A DNA stretch of 23,503 nt from an uncultured Planctomycetaceae bacterium. Lineage in GTDB: Bacteria > Planctomycetota > Planctomycetia > Planctomycetales > Planctomycetaceae. A program made the translations under genes and the position numbers. The notes below the pieces were generated by a model. It had not been told where the DNA came from and ran no database searches. It saw only the letters and a program-made list of their open reading frames with translations. Location of the stretch: the NCBI GenBank assembly GCA_903921605.1, contig CAIXQV010001017.1, forward strand, positions 1 to 23,503. Direction: 5' to 3'. Below, piece by piece: positions 1-8,930 of this stretch (position 1 is the first letter of the stretch; each line of letters opens with the position of its first letter).

Positions 1-138
1 AACAAGGCCCACCATAAAAACGAAACGAGCGAGCGACGGAATCGTCGCTCGCATCGCAAGTTGAGAGATAAAAATCGCTAGAAAACTGGCAGTAAACGCA
101 GCCAGTAGTGCGATCACATACTGCAACGGATCTGGCAT
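1..138 (-). CDS. Membrane protein, N-terminal fragment (runs off the left edge)
   Basis: On the minus strand an ATG at 138 opens a frame that stays open to the window edge (46 codons). The peptide begins MPDPLQYVIALLAAF. It contains a hydrophobic segment at about residues 7-26 and a second hydrophobic start at about 39-46, so it is probably a multi-pass membrane protein. The ATG lies only 3 nt past the TAA of the YceI gene, and the end of that gene supplies a GAGAAAG-like ribosome binding site about 6 nt upstream, so the two are very likely co-transcribed. The fragment is too short to name a family. YceI proteins are often encoded beside membrane cytochromes, but nothing visible here (no haem-ligand pattern) supports that identity. 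Confidence 0.6.
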   Translation of the reverse strand, partial: MPDPLQYVIALLAAFTASFLAIFISQLAMRATIPSLARFVFMVGLV

Positions 139-141
139 CCG

Positions 142-726
142 TTACTTTCTCATCCCTTCACAGTCGATCAGAATAATCGCTTCATCGCCGATCGCACCGA
201 TGCCACTCTTGTCGAAGTTGAAGTCACTTCGCTTCAGCTTCAGTTCCGTCGAGAAACCGACTCGCTTCACGCCTCGGGATTCGATCTCTTTGCCACCCAT
301 CAGCTTGACGACGATCTTCTTTGTCGTGCCATGCATTGTGAAGTCGCCGGTGACTTCGAAACCGTCTTCAATGGCTTTCACAGCCGTGCTCTTAAACTCA
401 ATTGTCGGGAACTGCTTTGTGTCGAAATAATCTGGCTGACGCAAATGCTCGTCTCGGGCGGGATTCGCTGTATCCACACTTTCAGCCTTAATCGTCAGCT
501 GAAAAGAAGACTTCGTCACATCATCACGATCAATGATGAACTTGCCGGAAACGTCGTTGAACCGACCATGAATCCAACTAATGTCCAGATGCCGTGCTTT
601 AAAACTCACTGAGGAATGAACCAGATCGTAGTCGTATTCATCAGCACTCCATGCGACTCCCGCCCCAATGCAGCAGGTCAACAGCAGAGTCAATGGCTTC
701 AGGACTAATGTCATCATTCGAAGCAT
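142..726 (-). CDS. YceI-family lipocalin-like secreted protein
   Basis: A 194-aa protein of the YceI family, periplasmic beta-barrel proteins that bind isoprenoid-like lipids in the members studied. From the ATG at 726 the protein has a clear signal peptide (residues about 1-28, hydrophobic core MTLVLKPLTLLLTCCIGAG, likely cleavage after AWSA). The YceI domain fills residues 31-193: the opening YDLVHSSVSFKARHL, the central HLRQPDYFDTKQFPTIEF block and the FTMHGTTK segment are family hallmarks. The frame is open upstream to 837, but the extra 37 residues would bury the signal peptide, so 726 is preferred; AAGG lies about 10 nt before it. A membrane-protein gene starts 3 nt after the stop. The ligand cannot be inferred. 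Confidence 0.88.
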   Translation of the reverse strand: MLRMMTLVLKPLTLLLTCCIGAGVAWSADEYDYDLVHSSVSFKARHLDISWIHGRFNDVSGKFIIDRDDVTKSSFQLTIKAESVDTANPARDEHLRQPDYFDTKQFPTIEFKSTAVKAIEDGFEVTGDFTMHGTTKKIVVKLMGGKEIESRGVKRVGFSTELKLKRSDFNFDKSGIGAIGDEAIILIDCEGMRK

Positions 727-1064
727 AGCGTAAGGACCTTTTGTGAGATTATGGTTCTGAAATGAAACGGAGCGTTGACTGTCACAGTCGTCAATCAGAC
801 AGCCTCCGACAGTTGCGTTGACCATCGTAGAGGTCACCGTGCTGTCCGTAAAGCATCATGAGCACCCCGGCGAAAACTCAGACCATGGCTGTTTTTCCTC
901 CATCAGGACGAAAAATCCGCCGCCGATTGATGAATGCCGATCGTGTATCCTTCCAATTACGGCCATTTCGATGATGGCACACGATTTGCAAAAATATTGT
1001 TTCCTGACGTGCGACTGTTCGTTCGCACTCAATTTATTTCGGGTCCGCAACTGAGCCAGTACCG
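727..1064. other. Divergent intergenic region between yceI-like and pilin-like genes
   Basis: 338 bases with no convincing gene. On the plus side it holds a near-consensus sigma-54 promoter (975-990) and a GCCAT/ATGGC inverted repeat overlapping its -24 element (962-978). Nearer the YceI start is a nested dyad: TTGAC (775-779) with GTCAA (790-794), enclosing GACTG/CAGTC (777-781, 785-789). A further short inverted repeat is TGACC (819-823)/GGTCA (832-836). No good sigma-70 promoter for the YceI gene could be picked out; a CATAAT-like -10 exists without a matching -35. Confidence 0.5.
975..990 (+). promoter_or_regulatory. Putative sigma-54 (RpoN) -24/-12 promoter of the DUF1559 gene
   Basis: The sequence TGGCACACGATTTGCA matches the sigma-54 core TGGCACG-N4-TTGCW at every core position but one (A for G at 981). 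The invariant GG (976-977) and GC (988-989) are exactly 10 nt apart. It points toward the pilin-like gene; transcription would start near 1001, giving a leader of about 64 nt before the ATG at 1065. Sigma-54 control of type IV pilin genes is established in other bacteria (pilA in Pseudomonas). No enhancer-binding-protein gene lies in the window and no clear activator site was recognised. Confidence 0.6.
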
Positions 1065-2090
1065 ATGTCACTGCGACGATTCTCAAGTCAGAACGGATTT
1101 ACTTTGATTGAACTGCTGGTGGTCATCGCCATCATCGCCATCCTGATTGCATTGCTCCTGCCCGCAGTGCAACAAGCTCGTGAAGCCGCCAGAAGAACTC
1201 AGTGCAAAAACAATCTCAAGCAAATCGCGCTGGGAATGCATAACTATGAATCGACTAATAATGCGCTACCGCCCAGCATGGCAATCGTACCAACAATCAC
1301 CAGCAATGCTTCGTGGTCGATCCATGGGCGACTGTTGCCGTTTATGGAACAGGCAAATCTTTATTCCCAGATCGACCTCAGCAAGGCCTGGGGAAACTTC
1401 CCAATCATCAGCAACTATCGCGTGCCCGGTTACGTCTGCCCATCAGATCCTAAATCCGATCGCGCGCGTGACACCGGGACCAATGGGATCTTTCTGATGC
1501 CGACCTGTTATGGTTTCAATTTCGGAACGTGGATGGTCTACAACCCAACAACAGGGCAGGGCGGTGATGGCATCACATTTCCAAACTCCAAAATCAGAAT
1601 CTCATCCATAACTGACGGGACCAGTAATACATTGCTTGCGTCGGAAGTTCATGCATGGACTGCGTATACCCGAAACGGCGGACCGCCCTCGACGGCCGTG
1701 CCTGGAGATAAGGCTACGGTAGCACTCTACGCAGCGTCAGGCCTTAAAGACCGCATTCTACCAGCGACACAGGATGGTACGGGCCACACAGAATGGGCGA
1801 ATGGCCACTCACATCACAGTGGATTTACGACAACACTGACTCCGAATTCCGACGTCATCTTTGTTGATGCTGGAGTGACCTATCGCAACACCGATTATGC
1901 CTCACGCCAGGAAGGCAGCAATACGACTTCGGTCAGCTATTCAGCGCTCAATTCCCGAAGCTATCACACCGGAATTGTCCAGTCGGCTCTCTGTGATGGA
2001 TCAGTCCAAGCTTTCAGCTCAAATATTGACCTGAGAATCTGGCGTGCGCTGGGAACTCGAGACGGCGGCGAAGTGCTCGGTGAGTTCTGA
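1065..2090 (+). CDS. DUF1559 type IV pilin-like protein (H-X9-DG)
   Basis: A 341-aa protein of the DUF1559 family, greatly expanded in planctomycetes. The N-terminus is a class III prepilin signal: 11 residues ending in Gly11, then [19 protein letters not shown] with Glu16 at position +5, the pattern cut and N-methylated by prepilin peptidase. This helix should anchor and assemble the protein like a pseudopilin. The DUF1559 body follows from about residue 34 ([16 protein letters not shown], then [13 protein letters not shown]). The C-terminal H-X9-DG motif is His301 with Asp311-Gly312. A TSNT-type turn lies at about 186-189. A secreted toroid gene begins 62 nt after the stop, probably in the same transcript. 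Upstream is a sigma-54-like promoter. The exact function (minor pilin, secretion pseudopilin or surface structure) is unknown; the ribosome binding site is weak. Confidence 0.92.
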   Translation: MSLRRFSSQNGFTLIELLVVIAIIAILIALLLPAVQQAREAARRTQCKNNLKQIALGMHNYESTNNALPPSMAIVPTITSNASWSIHGRLLPFMEQANLYSQIDLSKAWGNFPIISNYRVPGYVCPSDPKSDRARDTGTNGIFLMPTCYGFNFGTWMVYNPTTGQGGDGITFPNSKIRISSITDGTSNTLLASEVHAWTAYTRNGGPPSTAVPGDKATVALYAASGLKDRILPATQDGTGHTEWANGHSHHSGFTTTLTPNSDVIFVDAGVTYRNTDYASRQEGSNTTSVSYSALNSRSYHTGIVQSALCDGSVQAFSSNIDLRIWRALGTRDGGEVLGEF

Positions 2091-2152
2091 CCAGAGCCCA
2101 ATTCCATCTGCCCGCTCCATCAATCGCGATTCATTCTTTCCCCGAGAATCAA

Positions 2153-3232
2153 ATGCCACGAATCCTCGCATTTCTGCTTGTCGTCATTTCAGCAAACGTC
2201 CTGACGCCGACAGCGATGGCACAGGACATAAACTCCATGCGGCAACAGGCTATTCAGTTTCTTGAGGTCACTCAAAGCGATGATGGCTCATGGTCAAATT
2301 CCGGAGCGGTGGGGATCAGCGGCCTGGTGACAACATCCTTACTGCAAAACGGAAAAACGGCAGACGATCCGGTCGTTGCTAAAAGCCTCACGTTTCTCCT
2401 TCGGAATCAACAACCAAGCGGAGGAATTCATGCACCGGAAAGTCGACATCAGAATTACGAAACCTGCATCGCAATGCTGGCCTTGAGTGAATCCAACTCG
2501 AAAGGAAAATACAATGAGCAGCTCAACAAAGCCGAAACATTTCTGCGAGGCCTTCAGTGGGACGAAGGCGAAGGCATTGAGTCATCAGAAGGCGCCTACG
2601 GTGGAGCTGGATATGACAGCAAACAGCGTCCGGACATGTCGAATACTCAGTTCCTGATCGAGGCCTTGAAGAAGTCGGGCGTAGCGGACGATGACCCAGC
2701 GATGCTGAAAGCTCTCAAATTCGTATCCCGCGCTCAGAATCTTGAATCTCCCCACAATACATTGGACTTCGCCGGCAAGGTGAACGACGGTGGTTTCATT
2801 TACACACCGGCGAAGGGTGGTGAATCGAAAGCTGGAACGACCGAAAACGGCGGGCACAAGTCTTACGGCAGCATTACCTATGCAGGTCTCAAGAGCATGA
2901 TTTATGCAGGCCTGACGAAGGAGGACGAACGAGTCAAAGCAGCCACCGAATGGATCCGCAAGAACTACACGTTGTCAGAAAATCCGGGAATGGGGCAACA
3001 GGGGCTCTACTACTACTTCCAGACCTTTGCCAAAACAATGTCATCCCTCGAAAGTGAGTCGTTTACGACGACCGACGGCAATGAACACTTCTGGAAACAG
3101 GAGCTCGTAAAGAAACTGGCCGAGCTTCAGCAATCCAACGGCAGTTGGATCAACTCGGCTGATCGCTGGTACGAGGGAGATCCCAATCTGGTAACAGCGT
3201 ATTGCCTGATGGCTCTTTCACATTGCGATTAA
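2153..3232 (+). CDS. Secreted prenyltransferase/squalene-oxidase-repeat (alpha/alpha toroid) protein
   Basis: A 359-aa secreted protein. Residues 1-23 form a signal peptide (ILAFLLVVISANVLTPTAMA, cleavage AMA|QD). The mature part contains repeats of the alpha/alpha-barrel seen in terpene cyclases and protein prenyltransferases: helix pairs ending in QW-like turns, notably QSDDGSW (41-47) and QQSNGSW (326-332), and LRNQQPSGG (83-91). It is about half the length of a squalene-hopene cyclase. I see no DxDD acid motif (only a DDD at 179-181), so enzymatic cyclisation is unlikely; a binding or structural toroid is an inference. It follows the DUF1559 gene by 62 nt on the same strand. The start has only a weak GAGA before it, but the signal peptide fixes it. 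Confidence 0.8.
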   Translation: MPRILAFLLVVISANVLTPTAMAQDINSMRQQAIQFLEVTQSDDGSWSNSGAVGISGLVTTSLLQNGKTADDPVVAKSLTFLLRNQQPSGGIHAPESRHQNYETCIAMLALSESNSKGKYNEQLNKAETFLRGLQWDEGEGIESSEGAYGGAGYDSKQRPDMSNTQFLIEALKKSGVADDDPAMLKALKFVSRAQNLESPHNTLDFAGKVNDGGFIYTPAKGGESKAGTTENGGHKSYGSITYAGLKSMIYAGLTKEDERVKAATEWIRKNYTLSENPGMGQQGLYYYFQTFAKTMSSLESESFTTTDGNEHFWKQELVKKLAELQQSNGSWINSADRWYEGDPNLVTAYCLMALSHCD

Positions 3233-3246
3233 GGTACACAGTGCTT

Positions 3247-3265
3247 GCAAGGAATCAAACCTTGC
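3247..3265. terminator. Weak hairpin between convergent genes
   Basis: GCAAGG (3247-3252) pairs with CCTTGC (3260-3265) around a 7-nt loop in the 22-nt gap between the convergent toroid and glycosyltransferase genes, reaching into the last codons of the latter. There is no strong U-tract, so termination activity is only suggested by position. Confidence 0.3.
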
Positions 3266-4244
3266 GTGTAGTCTCACGAATGCTGTAGCTGTCGGTACTT
3301 CTGGTCGTATAGGCCACAATCAGTTCCGCCAGCAGACCCAGTGACAGAGCTTGTCCTCCCAGCAATGTGGCGGCTACAGAATACGCCAGCAACGGGCGAT
3401 TGCCGATGGGGTACGCGGTAAAGATTCCAAGTCGCATCGCCAGCCACAGCAAACTCAGATAGATCAGACCGAGAACCCCCAGCGTAAAAAAACCAAGCCC
3501 GATTGTTCCGAGTGCATGCTGAGGACGTCGCCCAAAACTGGTCAAAAACGTAACAGTCAACAGGTCAAGCAACCCGCGCAGAAATCTCCTCATCCCATAT
3601 TTCGAATGCCCATGCTGGCGAGAACGATGATTGACCGCGACCTCTGTCACTCGAAAACCTCGTGCATGAGCGAGCACCGGAATAAACCGATGGAGCTCAC
3701 CATAGATCTGAACTTCCTGGGCTACCTCAGCTCGAAATAGCTTCAGCCCACAATTGTGATCATGGAGTCGTAGTCCGGTCATCAATCCGACGAGACCATT
3801 GAAGACTTTGCTGGGATAAACCTTGTGCCATGGATCCAGTCGACGTTGCTTCCATCCGTTGACGACATCATACCCCGCCTGAATCTGCTGCTGCAGAGCA
3901 GGGAACTCGGCCGGGTCATCCTGGAGATCTGCATCAAGCATTAAAATCAGATCTCCGGTTGCGACTTTCATTCCCGCGGTTAAGGCCGCAGCCTTGCCAA
4001 AGTTTCGTCGCAAGCGTATCCCGGAGACGACAGCCTCACGACTCGACAATTCTTCAATCTTGTTCCACGAATCATCCGTCGAACCATCATCTACAAAAAT
4101 GATTTCATAGCTCGAAACGGATGATCGAACACCCGCCTGCAACTCATCCACCAATTGAACAAGACTGTCACGTTCGTTGTAGACGGGGACAACAACTGAG
4201 AGCGTCACGCTGTCAGAACCAGATGATTCAGCAGATATCGACAT
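3255..4244 (-). CDS. Family 2 glycosyltransferase, membrane (polyprenyl-phosphate sugar transferase type)
   Basis: A 329-aa GT2 enzyme of the DPM1/GtrB/ArnC kind, which moves a sugar from a nucleotide donor to polyprenyl phosphate at the inner face of the cytoplasmic membrane. The GT-A fold covers residues about 14-235: [13 protein letters not shown] at 16-28, nucleotide-binding VDDGSTD at 51-57, the metal-binding DADLQDDP at 104-111, and [12 protein letters not shown] at 206-217. Two C-terminal membrane helices lie at about 246-270 and 288-312, as in GtrB-like enzymes. It starts 25 nt after the stop of the ExbB-like gene and is probably the last gene of that transcript. The sugar and acceptor cannot be told. 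The SD is weak (AAAGAA-like). Confidence 0.88.
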   Translation of the reverse strand: MSISAESSGSDSVTLSVVVPVYNERDSLVQLVDELQAGVRSSVSSYEIIFVDDGSTDDSWNKIEELSSREAVVSGIRLRRNFGKAAALTAGMKVATGDLILMLDADLQDDPAEFPALQQQIQAGYDVVNGWKQRRLDPWHKVYPSKVFNGLVGLMTGLRLHDHNCGLKLFRAEVAQEVQIYGELHRFIPVLAHARGFRVTEVAVNHRSRQHGHSKYGMRRFLRGLLDLLTVTFLTSFGRRPQHALGTIGLGFFTLGVLGLIYLSLLWLAMRLGIFTAYPIGNRPLLAYSVAATLLGGQALSLGLLAELIVAYTTRSTDSYSIRETTRKV

Positions 4245-4269
4245 AATGTTTATTCTTTAATAGCAATCG

Positions 4270-5187
4270 CTACTTCTCGACAACTGGTTTGCGTGTTCGA
4301 ACCGGTCCAGGCACAGGCGCCGTTGGCTCCGGAGTACTCGTCGCGACAGTCGCACGCTCTCGGAGCGCTTCGGCCGAAATCAGATGGACCAGCTCCTGTC
4401 CAAGCCTGTCCATCTCCATAACCACAGAATCAATCCGCCCGGCGAGATAAAGATAAGCCGCCATCGCAGGAATCGCGATGATCAAACCCACAGCAGTCGT
4501 CAAAAGAGCAAGGGCAATTCCGTTGGCCAAAGTCTGAGTTTGCCCCATGGCTCCTGCGGTGGCGATGTCATTGAACGATTTGATCATGCCGACCACTGTT
4601 CCCAGCAGACCGATCAAAGGACTCAGAGTGGATACTCCGTTAAGAACTCGCAAACCCTTTTTCAATTGAGTGACCTGCCGCTCTCCTCCGTCCGTCACCG
4701 CCTGCTCAACCTCAGTACTTGGACGACCCCATTTGCGGAGCCCGTGAATGAATATGTCTGCCATCGGACTCATGTTTTGCTGACACACTTTCAGAGCTTC
4801 GGCTTTGTCCAGACGGCCAGCTCTCAGGTGCATCAGGAACCTGTCGACAAAGCCTCGGGGGATTACTCGCCGACGTCGAAGCACAACGAGTCGCTCAATC
4901 ACGGACCACACTCCAATCACCGAGGCAATGATGAATGCCGCTGTGAACGGCCGCCCCATCGCGTCTGCTATACCCAGCGGATCGGTCGGAATACCTGACA
5001 CAACCGGTTCAGCAACCTCTGCTGGCGCCGCAGGATCTGCGGGCTCGACATTCTCCGCCAGAGACGCCGCTGCGGGAGCACTTCCAGCATCCTGCGCGAG
5101 CGATTGACAAGCCATCAGCAACCCAACAAGCGTAACGACCATGATCGAAATACGAGCTTTCAAAAATGACCGGACATGATTCTTCAT
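4270..5187 (-). CDS. MotA/TolQ/ExbB proton-channel-family protein with signal peptide
   Basis: A 305-aa inner-membrane protein of the MotA/TolQ/ExbB family, whose members couple proton flow to work in the envelope with an ExbD/TolR partner. Residues 1-31 look like a cleavable signal peptide ([17 protein letters not shown]). A Pro/Ala/Glu-rich stretch of about 35 residues follows (33-68). Membrane helices lie at about 82-97, 186-203 and 224-246. The family core is [19 protein letters not shown] (187-205) and the [16 protein letters not shown] helix (227-242). The Pro-rich C-terminal tail (284-305) is probably cytoplasmic. Its ATG overlaps the TGA of the TPR gene (ATGA), which implies translational coupling. 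Unusually, no ExbD/TolR gene follows; a glycosyltransferase does. Confidence 0.9.
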   Translation of the reverse strand: MKNHVRSFLKARISIMVVTLVGLLMACQSLAQDAGSAPAAASLAENVEPADPAAPAEVAEPVVSGIPTDPLGIADAMGRPFTAAFIIASVIGVWSVIERLVVLRRRRVIPRGFVDRFLMHLRAGRLDKAEALKVCQQNMSPMADIFIHGLRKWGRPSTEVEQAVTDGGERQVTQLKKGLRVLNGVSTLSPLIGLLGTVVGMIKSFNDIATAGAMGQTQTLANGIALALLTTAVGLIIAIPAMAAYLYLAGRIDSVVMEMDRLGQELVHLISAEALRERATVATSTPEPTAPVPGPVRTRKPVVEK

Positions 5188-8100
5188 GGTTTCTGTACTT
5201 CCAGTTTTCCGAGTTCTTCACGGGCCTTCTCAACGAGACTGGACGTGGGGAACTCTGCAATCAACTCTTTGAAATCTCGAATCGCAAAATCATTCTTCAT
5301 CAAACGAGATTCGCAAACGGCCGCCTGAAACAAAGCCTGTGCCCGCAATTCTGCATAGCTGTAATTGACATAAACCTTGAAGTATTCCTTCACGGCCTCA
5401 TCCAGTTTCATTTCCAGAAGCAACGTCTCCGCAATCAGAAACTGACAGCGAGCAGCTGTCTCCGTCCCTGCTCCTTCGGTACTGGACGTGACCTTTCCAA
5501 AGTACTCGCGAGCTTTCAAAAAATCAGGAGGAGCCTGCTGTTTCCAGCGTCGCCCTTGAATGTCCATGACCTGAAACTCAAACTTTGACTGAGGACTCTG
5601 CTGCTTCAACTCTGATTCAAGAACATCAATTCGATCATAGTCCATTGTTGCCAACGCGGATTCTGCCATCACAACCCAGACCCGATCCGTCCAGTCCTGT
5701 GCGGGAATCTTTCCGGAAACAATCTCCTGACTCAAAGTTGTCAGTAGCTTGGTCGCGTCTTCATGACGTCCCAATTCCACCATGGCGTTACCGGAAAACA
5801 ATCGAACCTGAGCCGCCAAAGGACTGCTCGCAGAGCTCGCAAGAAACTGATCTGCAGCTGCAACAAGTGGCTGCCATTGCCGTCTTGTGGCCTGAATTTC
5901 GATCACATGAAACAAAGCACGCTCTTTTTCCGTGGCCCCGTAACGAGCATCTGTGAAGATCGCTTCCATTTCCTTCAACGATTCTTCCAGCTTCCCTGCT
6001 GACATTAAGCTTTCCGCAAGTGACAACCGAGCCTGCCCGGCATAAGGGCTGTCGGGGAACTTTTCGAGCAACTGCTGATGAACGGCGTCCGATCGATCAA
6101 ACCGCTCAGCCGAAACATTCATCCAGGCCCACTCATCAAGCAGTCGATCCAGGTCTTTTGCATTCGGAAAGGCCAACACCAGTTTCTCCCACGCCTTGTC
6201 CGCATCGTCAAATCGCTTGAGTTTCTCCAGCGACCGGGCCACCTGCCGCCCGGCATCGAATGCGTACTGCATCGGTGGCTTCATCTCACTACCGGCTTCA
6301 AACGGCGGCTGATCCTTCGCCAGCTTTTCAAAAACACCTGAGTAAGCAGCAGCAGTTCTCTCGATGTCTCCCTGCTCTTCGATGCACCGAGCCAGCATAA
6401 ACAATGATTGAGCGGCATCCTCAGAGGCCGGGTAGTCAGCAACAACCTTCACAAATGCGGCCTCAGCCTCAGCATACTTGGCGGCCTTGAACTGACACCA
6501 CGCAAGCCCCGTCACACCCGCCTCTTTAACCTCGGGATCTTTTTCACACGTTGAGGCCAGTTGAAAAAACGCCACTGCCTCATCCGGAACATTCTGCTCC
6601 AGCGCAGCCTCACCGGATTTCAAAACGGCCGTCCATGTCTGTGCCAGATCGGGAAGATCCGTGACCAATGCTTTCAGATCTTCGATCGCTTCCGGAAACC
6701 TTCGGAGATGACTTAACGTCACTGCACGAGCTGCCATGACGTCGGCTTTCTGAGTCTTGTCTACGGCGACCGGAATAAACTCATCAGCAAACTTCAATGC
6801 TTCTTCATAACGCTTCTGCTCCAGACAACTGACCGTGGCCAGAGCGAGGGCACCTCGAACTTCACTGAGCGCCTCAATCTGAAACAGTTCACTCATTTGC
6901 AGCGTCTGATCGATCACCTTGTCAAACTGTTTTGCTTCATAGAAAGCTCGCACAAGGTAGTATTGCCCCACTGCAGTAACGCGACTTTTGGGATCGTCCG
7001 AAGCCGCTATGGCTTTCTGCAACGTATCAACAGACTGTTCAACCTCGCCACGCACCAAATACATGCGTCCCAATAGAATCTGTTCCCGTGGCCGATTCGC
7101 AGCATCCGGATAATCCATCTTCAAACGGTTCCAGATACGTTCAGCCTGTTCTCGCTGAGCTAATTCAAGATTCAGCTCAGCTGCATTGAACAAACTTTCG
7201 GCGACACGAGTGGAAGTTGGCCAGCGGTCACAGATATCCTGAAAAATCTGAGCGGCAACCTGCTTATCCCCGGATACGCGTTCCATTTGAGCCTGCTGAA
7301 ACAGGACATCTGCTGCAAGCGGAGTATCTCCCGCAGCAAGAAGTGCTTCCGCAAAAACCAGACGTGACTCTTCAAGTCGCCCCAATTCCTTCAGCGTCAT
7401 GGCTGACATCAGAACTCCTTGAGCCGAAGAGGCTGTCCCTTTAGGAATCCGCTGCAGCCATGTCAGAGCCTGTTCGAATTCTCGCTGCCGATAAAACGAC
7501 ATCCCGACTCCCAATGTCGCCGACGGCACCAGTGAGTTCTTGGGATAGCCGGTGACCATCTTCTCAAACGAGACAGCGGCTTCTTTGTATTCGCCTTTTG
7601 CATACTGAATCGCAGCAATTCGATTTAACGCTCTTGGGGCAGGGGTTGAGTTGGAATCAGCAACCACCAACTTGTATTGAGTCAATGCATCCTGAGGTTT
7701 GTTCAATCCTTCCAGCGCCTTGCCTAGACTGAACCTACAGTCCGCCAGAATTCCAGGATCAGTCTTGCTGGATGCCAATGGATTCAGAATCGCAATCGCT
7801 TTATCGTGCTCTTTCTGAGATACATACGAATCGCCCAGCAACAGTTTTGCCCAATCTCCATGGGAATGCCCCGAGTGCTTCTCAAGGTATTCGGTCAGTT
7901 GCAGAATCGCGGCCGGATAGTCCTTGAGAAAGTAACTGCACTCTCCCAGTCGATAACGAGCATCAGCAACGTCCTTGCTGTCTGGCTCCGCCACAATGTA
8001 TTGCTGAAATTCTTCACGAGCGGGTCCATACTTTTCCAGAACGCTCAAAGTACGAGCATGGTAAAGCCGAGCCAAATTGGTGCGTGAATGTTCCGGAAAT

Positions 8101-8351
8101 TCTTTCAGGAACTGGCTCAATGTTTCTTCAGCCTGCTCCCAACGTTTGCCTCTATAAAAGCCAAGGCCGAGATTGAAGTCGTCCGTCGCCTTGTCAGCAG
8201 CGGCCATCTCCGGGAACAAAACCATCACCAACAGAACCTGAATCACGGTTCGGCAAACCGATGATGTTGTGACCAGCCCGAGAATACCGCGCAAGCCTGA
8301 TTCTTTAAGGACCTGACGCCCCTCCCCAAGGAACAAACTGGAGGTCAACAT
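5184..8351 (-). CDS. Large TPR-repeat exported protein
   Basis: A protein of about 1055 aa made almost wholly of tetratricopeptide repeats (about residues 58-1050), with recurring A-x-x-x-G/A-x-x-Y-x-x-x-x-x-A-x-x-x-F units such as [20 protein letters not shown] and GTAWC-like [22 protein letters not shown] arrays are protein-binding scaffolds; BamD/CpoB-like arrays work in the envelope. A long N-terminus ends in a hydrophobic segment [18 protein letters not shown] (about 35-52), probably a signal peptide or anchor, so the array is likely periplasmic. The ATG at 8351 is chosen; a GTG at 8366 would add five residues and cannot be excluded. Its stop overlaps the ExbB-like start by 4 nt, so the two products are probably made in concert. 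The partner proteins are not known. Confidence 0.88.
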   Translation of the reverse strand: MLTSSLFLGEGRQVLKESGLRGILGLVTTSSVCRTVIQVLLVMVLFPEMAAADKATDDFNLGLGFYRGKRWEQAEETLSQFLKEFPEHSRTNLARLYHARTLSVLEKYGPAREEFQQYIVAEPDSKDVADARYRLGECSYFLKDYPAAILQLTEYLEKHSGHSHGDWAKLLLGDSYVSQKEHDKAIAILNPLASSKTDPGILADCRFSLGKALEGLNKPQDALTQYKLVVADSNSTPAPRALNRIAAIQYAKGEYKEAAVSFEKMVTGYPKNSLVPSATLGVGMSFYRQREFEQALTWLQRIPKGTASSAQGVLMSAMTLKELGRLEESRLVFAEALLAAGDTPLAADVLFQQAQMERVSGDKQVAAQIFQDICDRWPTSTRVAESLFNAAELNLELAQREQAERIWNRLKMDYPDAANRPREQILLGRMYLVRGEVEQSVDTLQKAIAASDDPKSRVTAVGQYYLVRAFYEAKQFDKVIDQTLQMSELFQIEALSEVRGALALATVSCLEQKRYEEALKFADEFIPVAVDKTQKADVMAARAVTLSHLRRFPEAIEDLKALVTDLPDLAQTWTAVLKSGEAALEQNVPDEAVAFFQLASTCEKDPEVKEAGVTGLAWCQFKAAKYAEAEAAFVKVVADYPASEDAAQSLFMLARCIEEQGDIERTAAAYSGVFEKLAKDQPPFEAGSEMKPPMQYAFDAGRQVARSLEKLKRFDDADKAWEKLVLAFPNAKDLDRLLDEWAWMNVSAERFDRSDAVHQQLLEKFPDSPYAGQARLSLAESLMSAGKLEESLKEMEAIFTDARYGATEKERALFHVIEIQATRRQWQPLVAAADQFLASSASSPLAAQVRLFSGNAMVELGRHEDATKLLTTLSQEIVSGKIPAQDWTDRVWVVMAESALATMDYDRIDVLESELKQQSPQSKFEFQVMDIQGRRWKQQAPPDFLKAREYFGKVTSSTEGAGTETAARCQFLIAETLLLEMKLDEAVKEYFKVYVNYSYAELRAQALFQAAVCESRLMKNDFAIRDFKELIAEFPTSSLVEKAREELGKLEVQKP

Positions 8352-8797
8352 GAATTTGTTTTCCACTTAGAAACCTGCAGCAGAACATTCTGATTCGAGT
8401 AGCACTAGACCAACACTCCGACGCAAATGCCGGAATCTAGGGATAGTCCCACCACCGTAGCTGACTCGATTTACCATAGTACGCACGAAAAAGCCGTTTC
8501 CGAAGCCTGACATGCCTCAAATTGGCACGTCTCCCAATCTGTATGCCCCAATCAGACCTGGAATACTCACCCCCACTTGCGCAAACCACCGCTGGGTGAT
8601 CCCATTGTGTCCCCGAGTAGTACTTCAACTCAACATTTATTCATCATTTGACGCCTTGCGATACGACGAATCGAAAGGGGTTCCGCAACGAGTTTTTCTC
8701 CGCACAGTGTGAATTTAGACCGGGTGATCGCAAGAGACCTTAGTGGACCGCCGCAATCGTTGCCGCACACAGAATAAGGCTTATTTCCGGTCGAAAA

Positions 8798-8824
8798 TTG
8801 ACGGCCCCACGTCCGGCATAGTAT
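8798..8824 (+). promoter_or_regulatory. Possible sigma-70-type promoter for the DUF1501 gene
   Basis: TTGACG (8798-8803) and TAGTAT (8819-8824) are separated by 15 nt, shorter than the usual 17, about 107 nt upstream of the start codon. Planctomycete promoters are poorly defined, so this is tentative. Confidence 0.25.
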
Positions 8825-8919
8825 CCTGTAGCCCCTCCTTCCGAATTTAAAGTCCCGCCCGCACGCTTTTCAGGCGTTGCGTCCCGCCTGTACTTTCTGC
8901 CCCGATCCAACCAACGCTC

Positions 8920-8924
8920 AGGAG
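8920..8924 (+). promoter_or_regulatory. Ribosome binding site that fixes the DUF1501 start
   Basis: AGGAG lies 6 nt before the ATG at 8931. It selects this codon over the upstream frame opening at 8877, which would add 18 unconvincing residues ahead of the export signal. Confidence 0.75.
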
Positions 8925-8930
8925 CAAATC

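Larger units (their letters stand above)
8352..8930. other. Divergent intergenic region, ~580 bases
   Basis: Lies between the TPR gene (minus) and the DUF1501 gene (plus). Short open frames exist (8437-8628 minus, 8512-8712 plus), but they have no ribosome binding site or recognisable protein. The only elements I can propose are a weak TTGACG/TAGTAT pair (8798-8824) and the AGGAG site at 8920-8924. A perfect -24-like TGGCACG at 8523-8529 has no -12 partner. No strong hairpin or tRNA-like fold was seen. Confidence 0.5.

Noticed and set aside
4384..4998. 204-codon plus-strand frame opposite the ExbB-like gene
   Set aside because: Antisense shadow of a well-supported gene, rich in His/Ser/Gln/Arg and without domain features.
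8523..8529. TGGCACG, a perfect sigma-54 -24 element
   Set aside because: The -12 position at the required 10-nt spacing reads AA rather than GC, so no sigma-54 promoter is claimed.
8437..8712. Overlapping short frames on both strands (63 and 66 codons)
   Set aside because: No ribosome binding site, no recognisable family, and each shadows the other within a long intergenic region.
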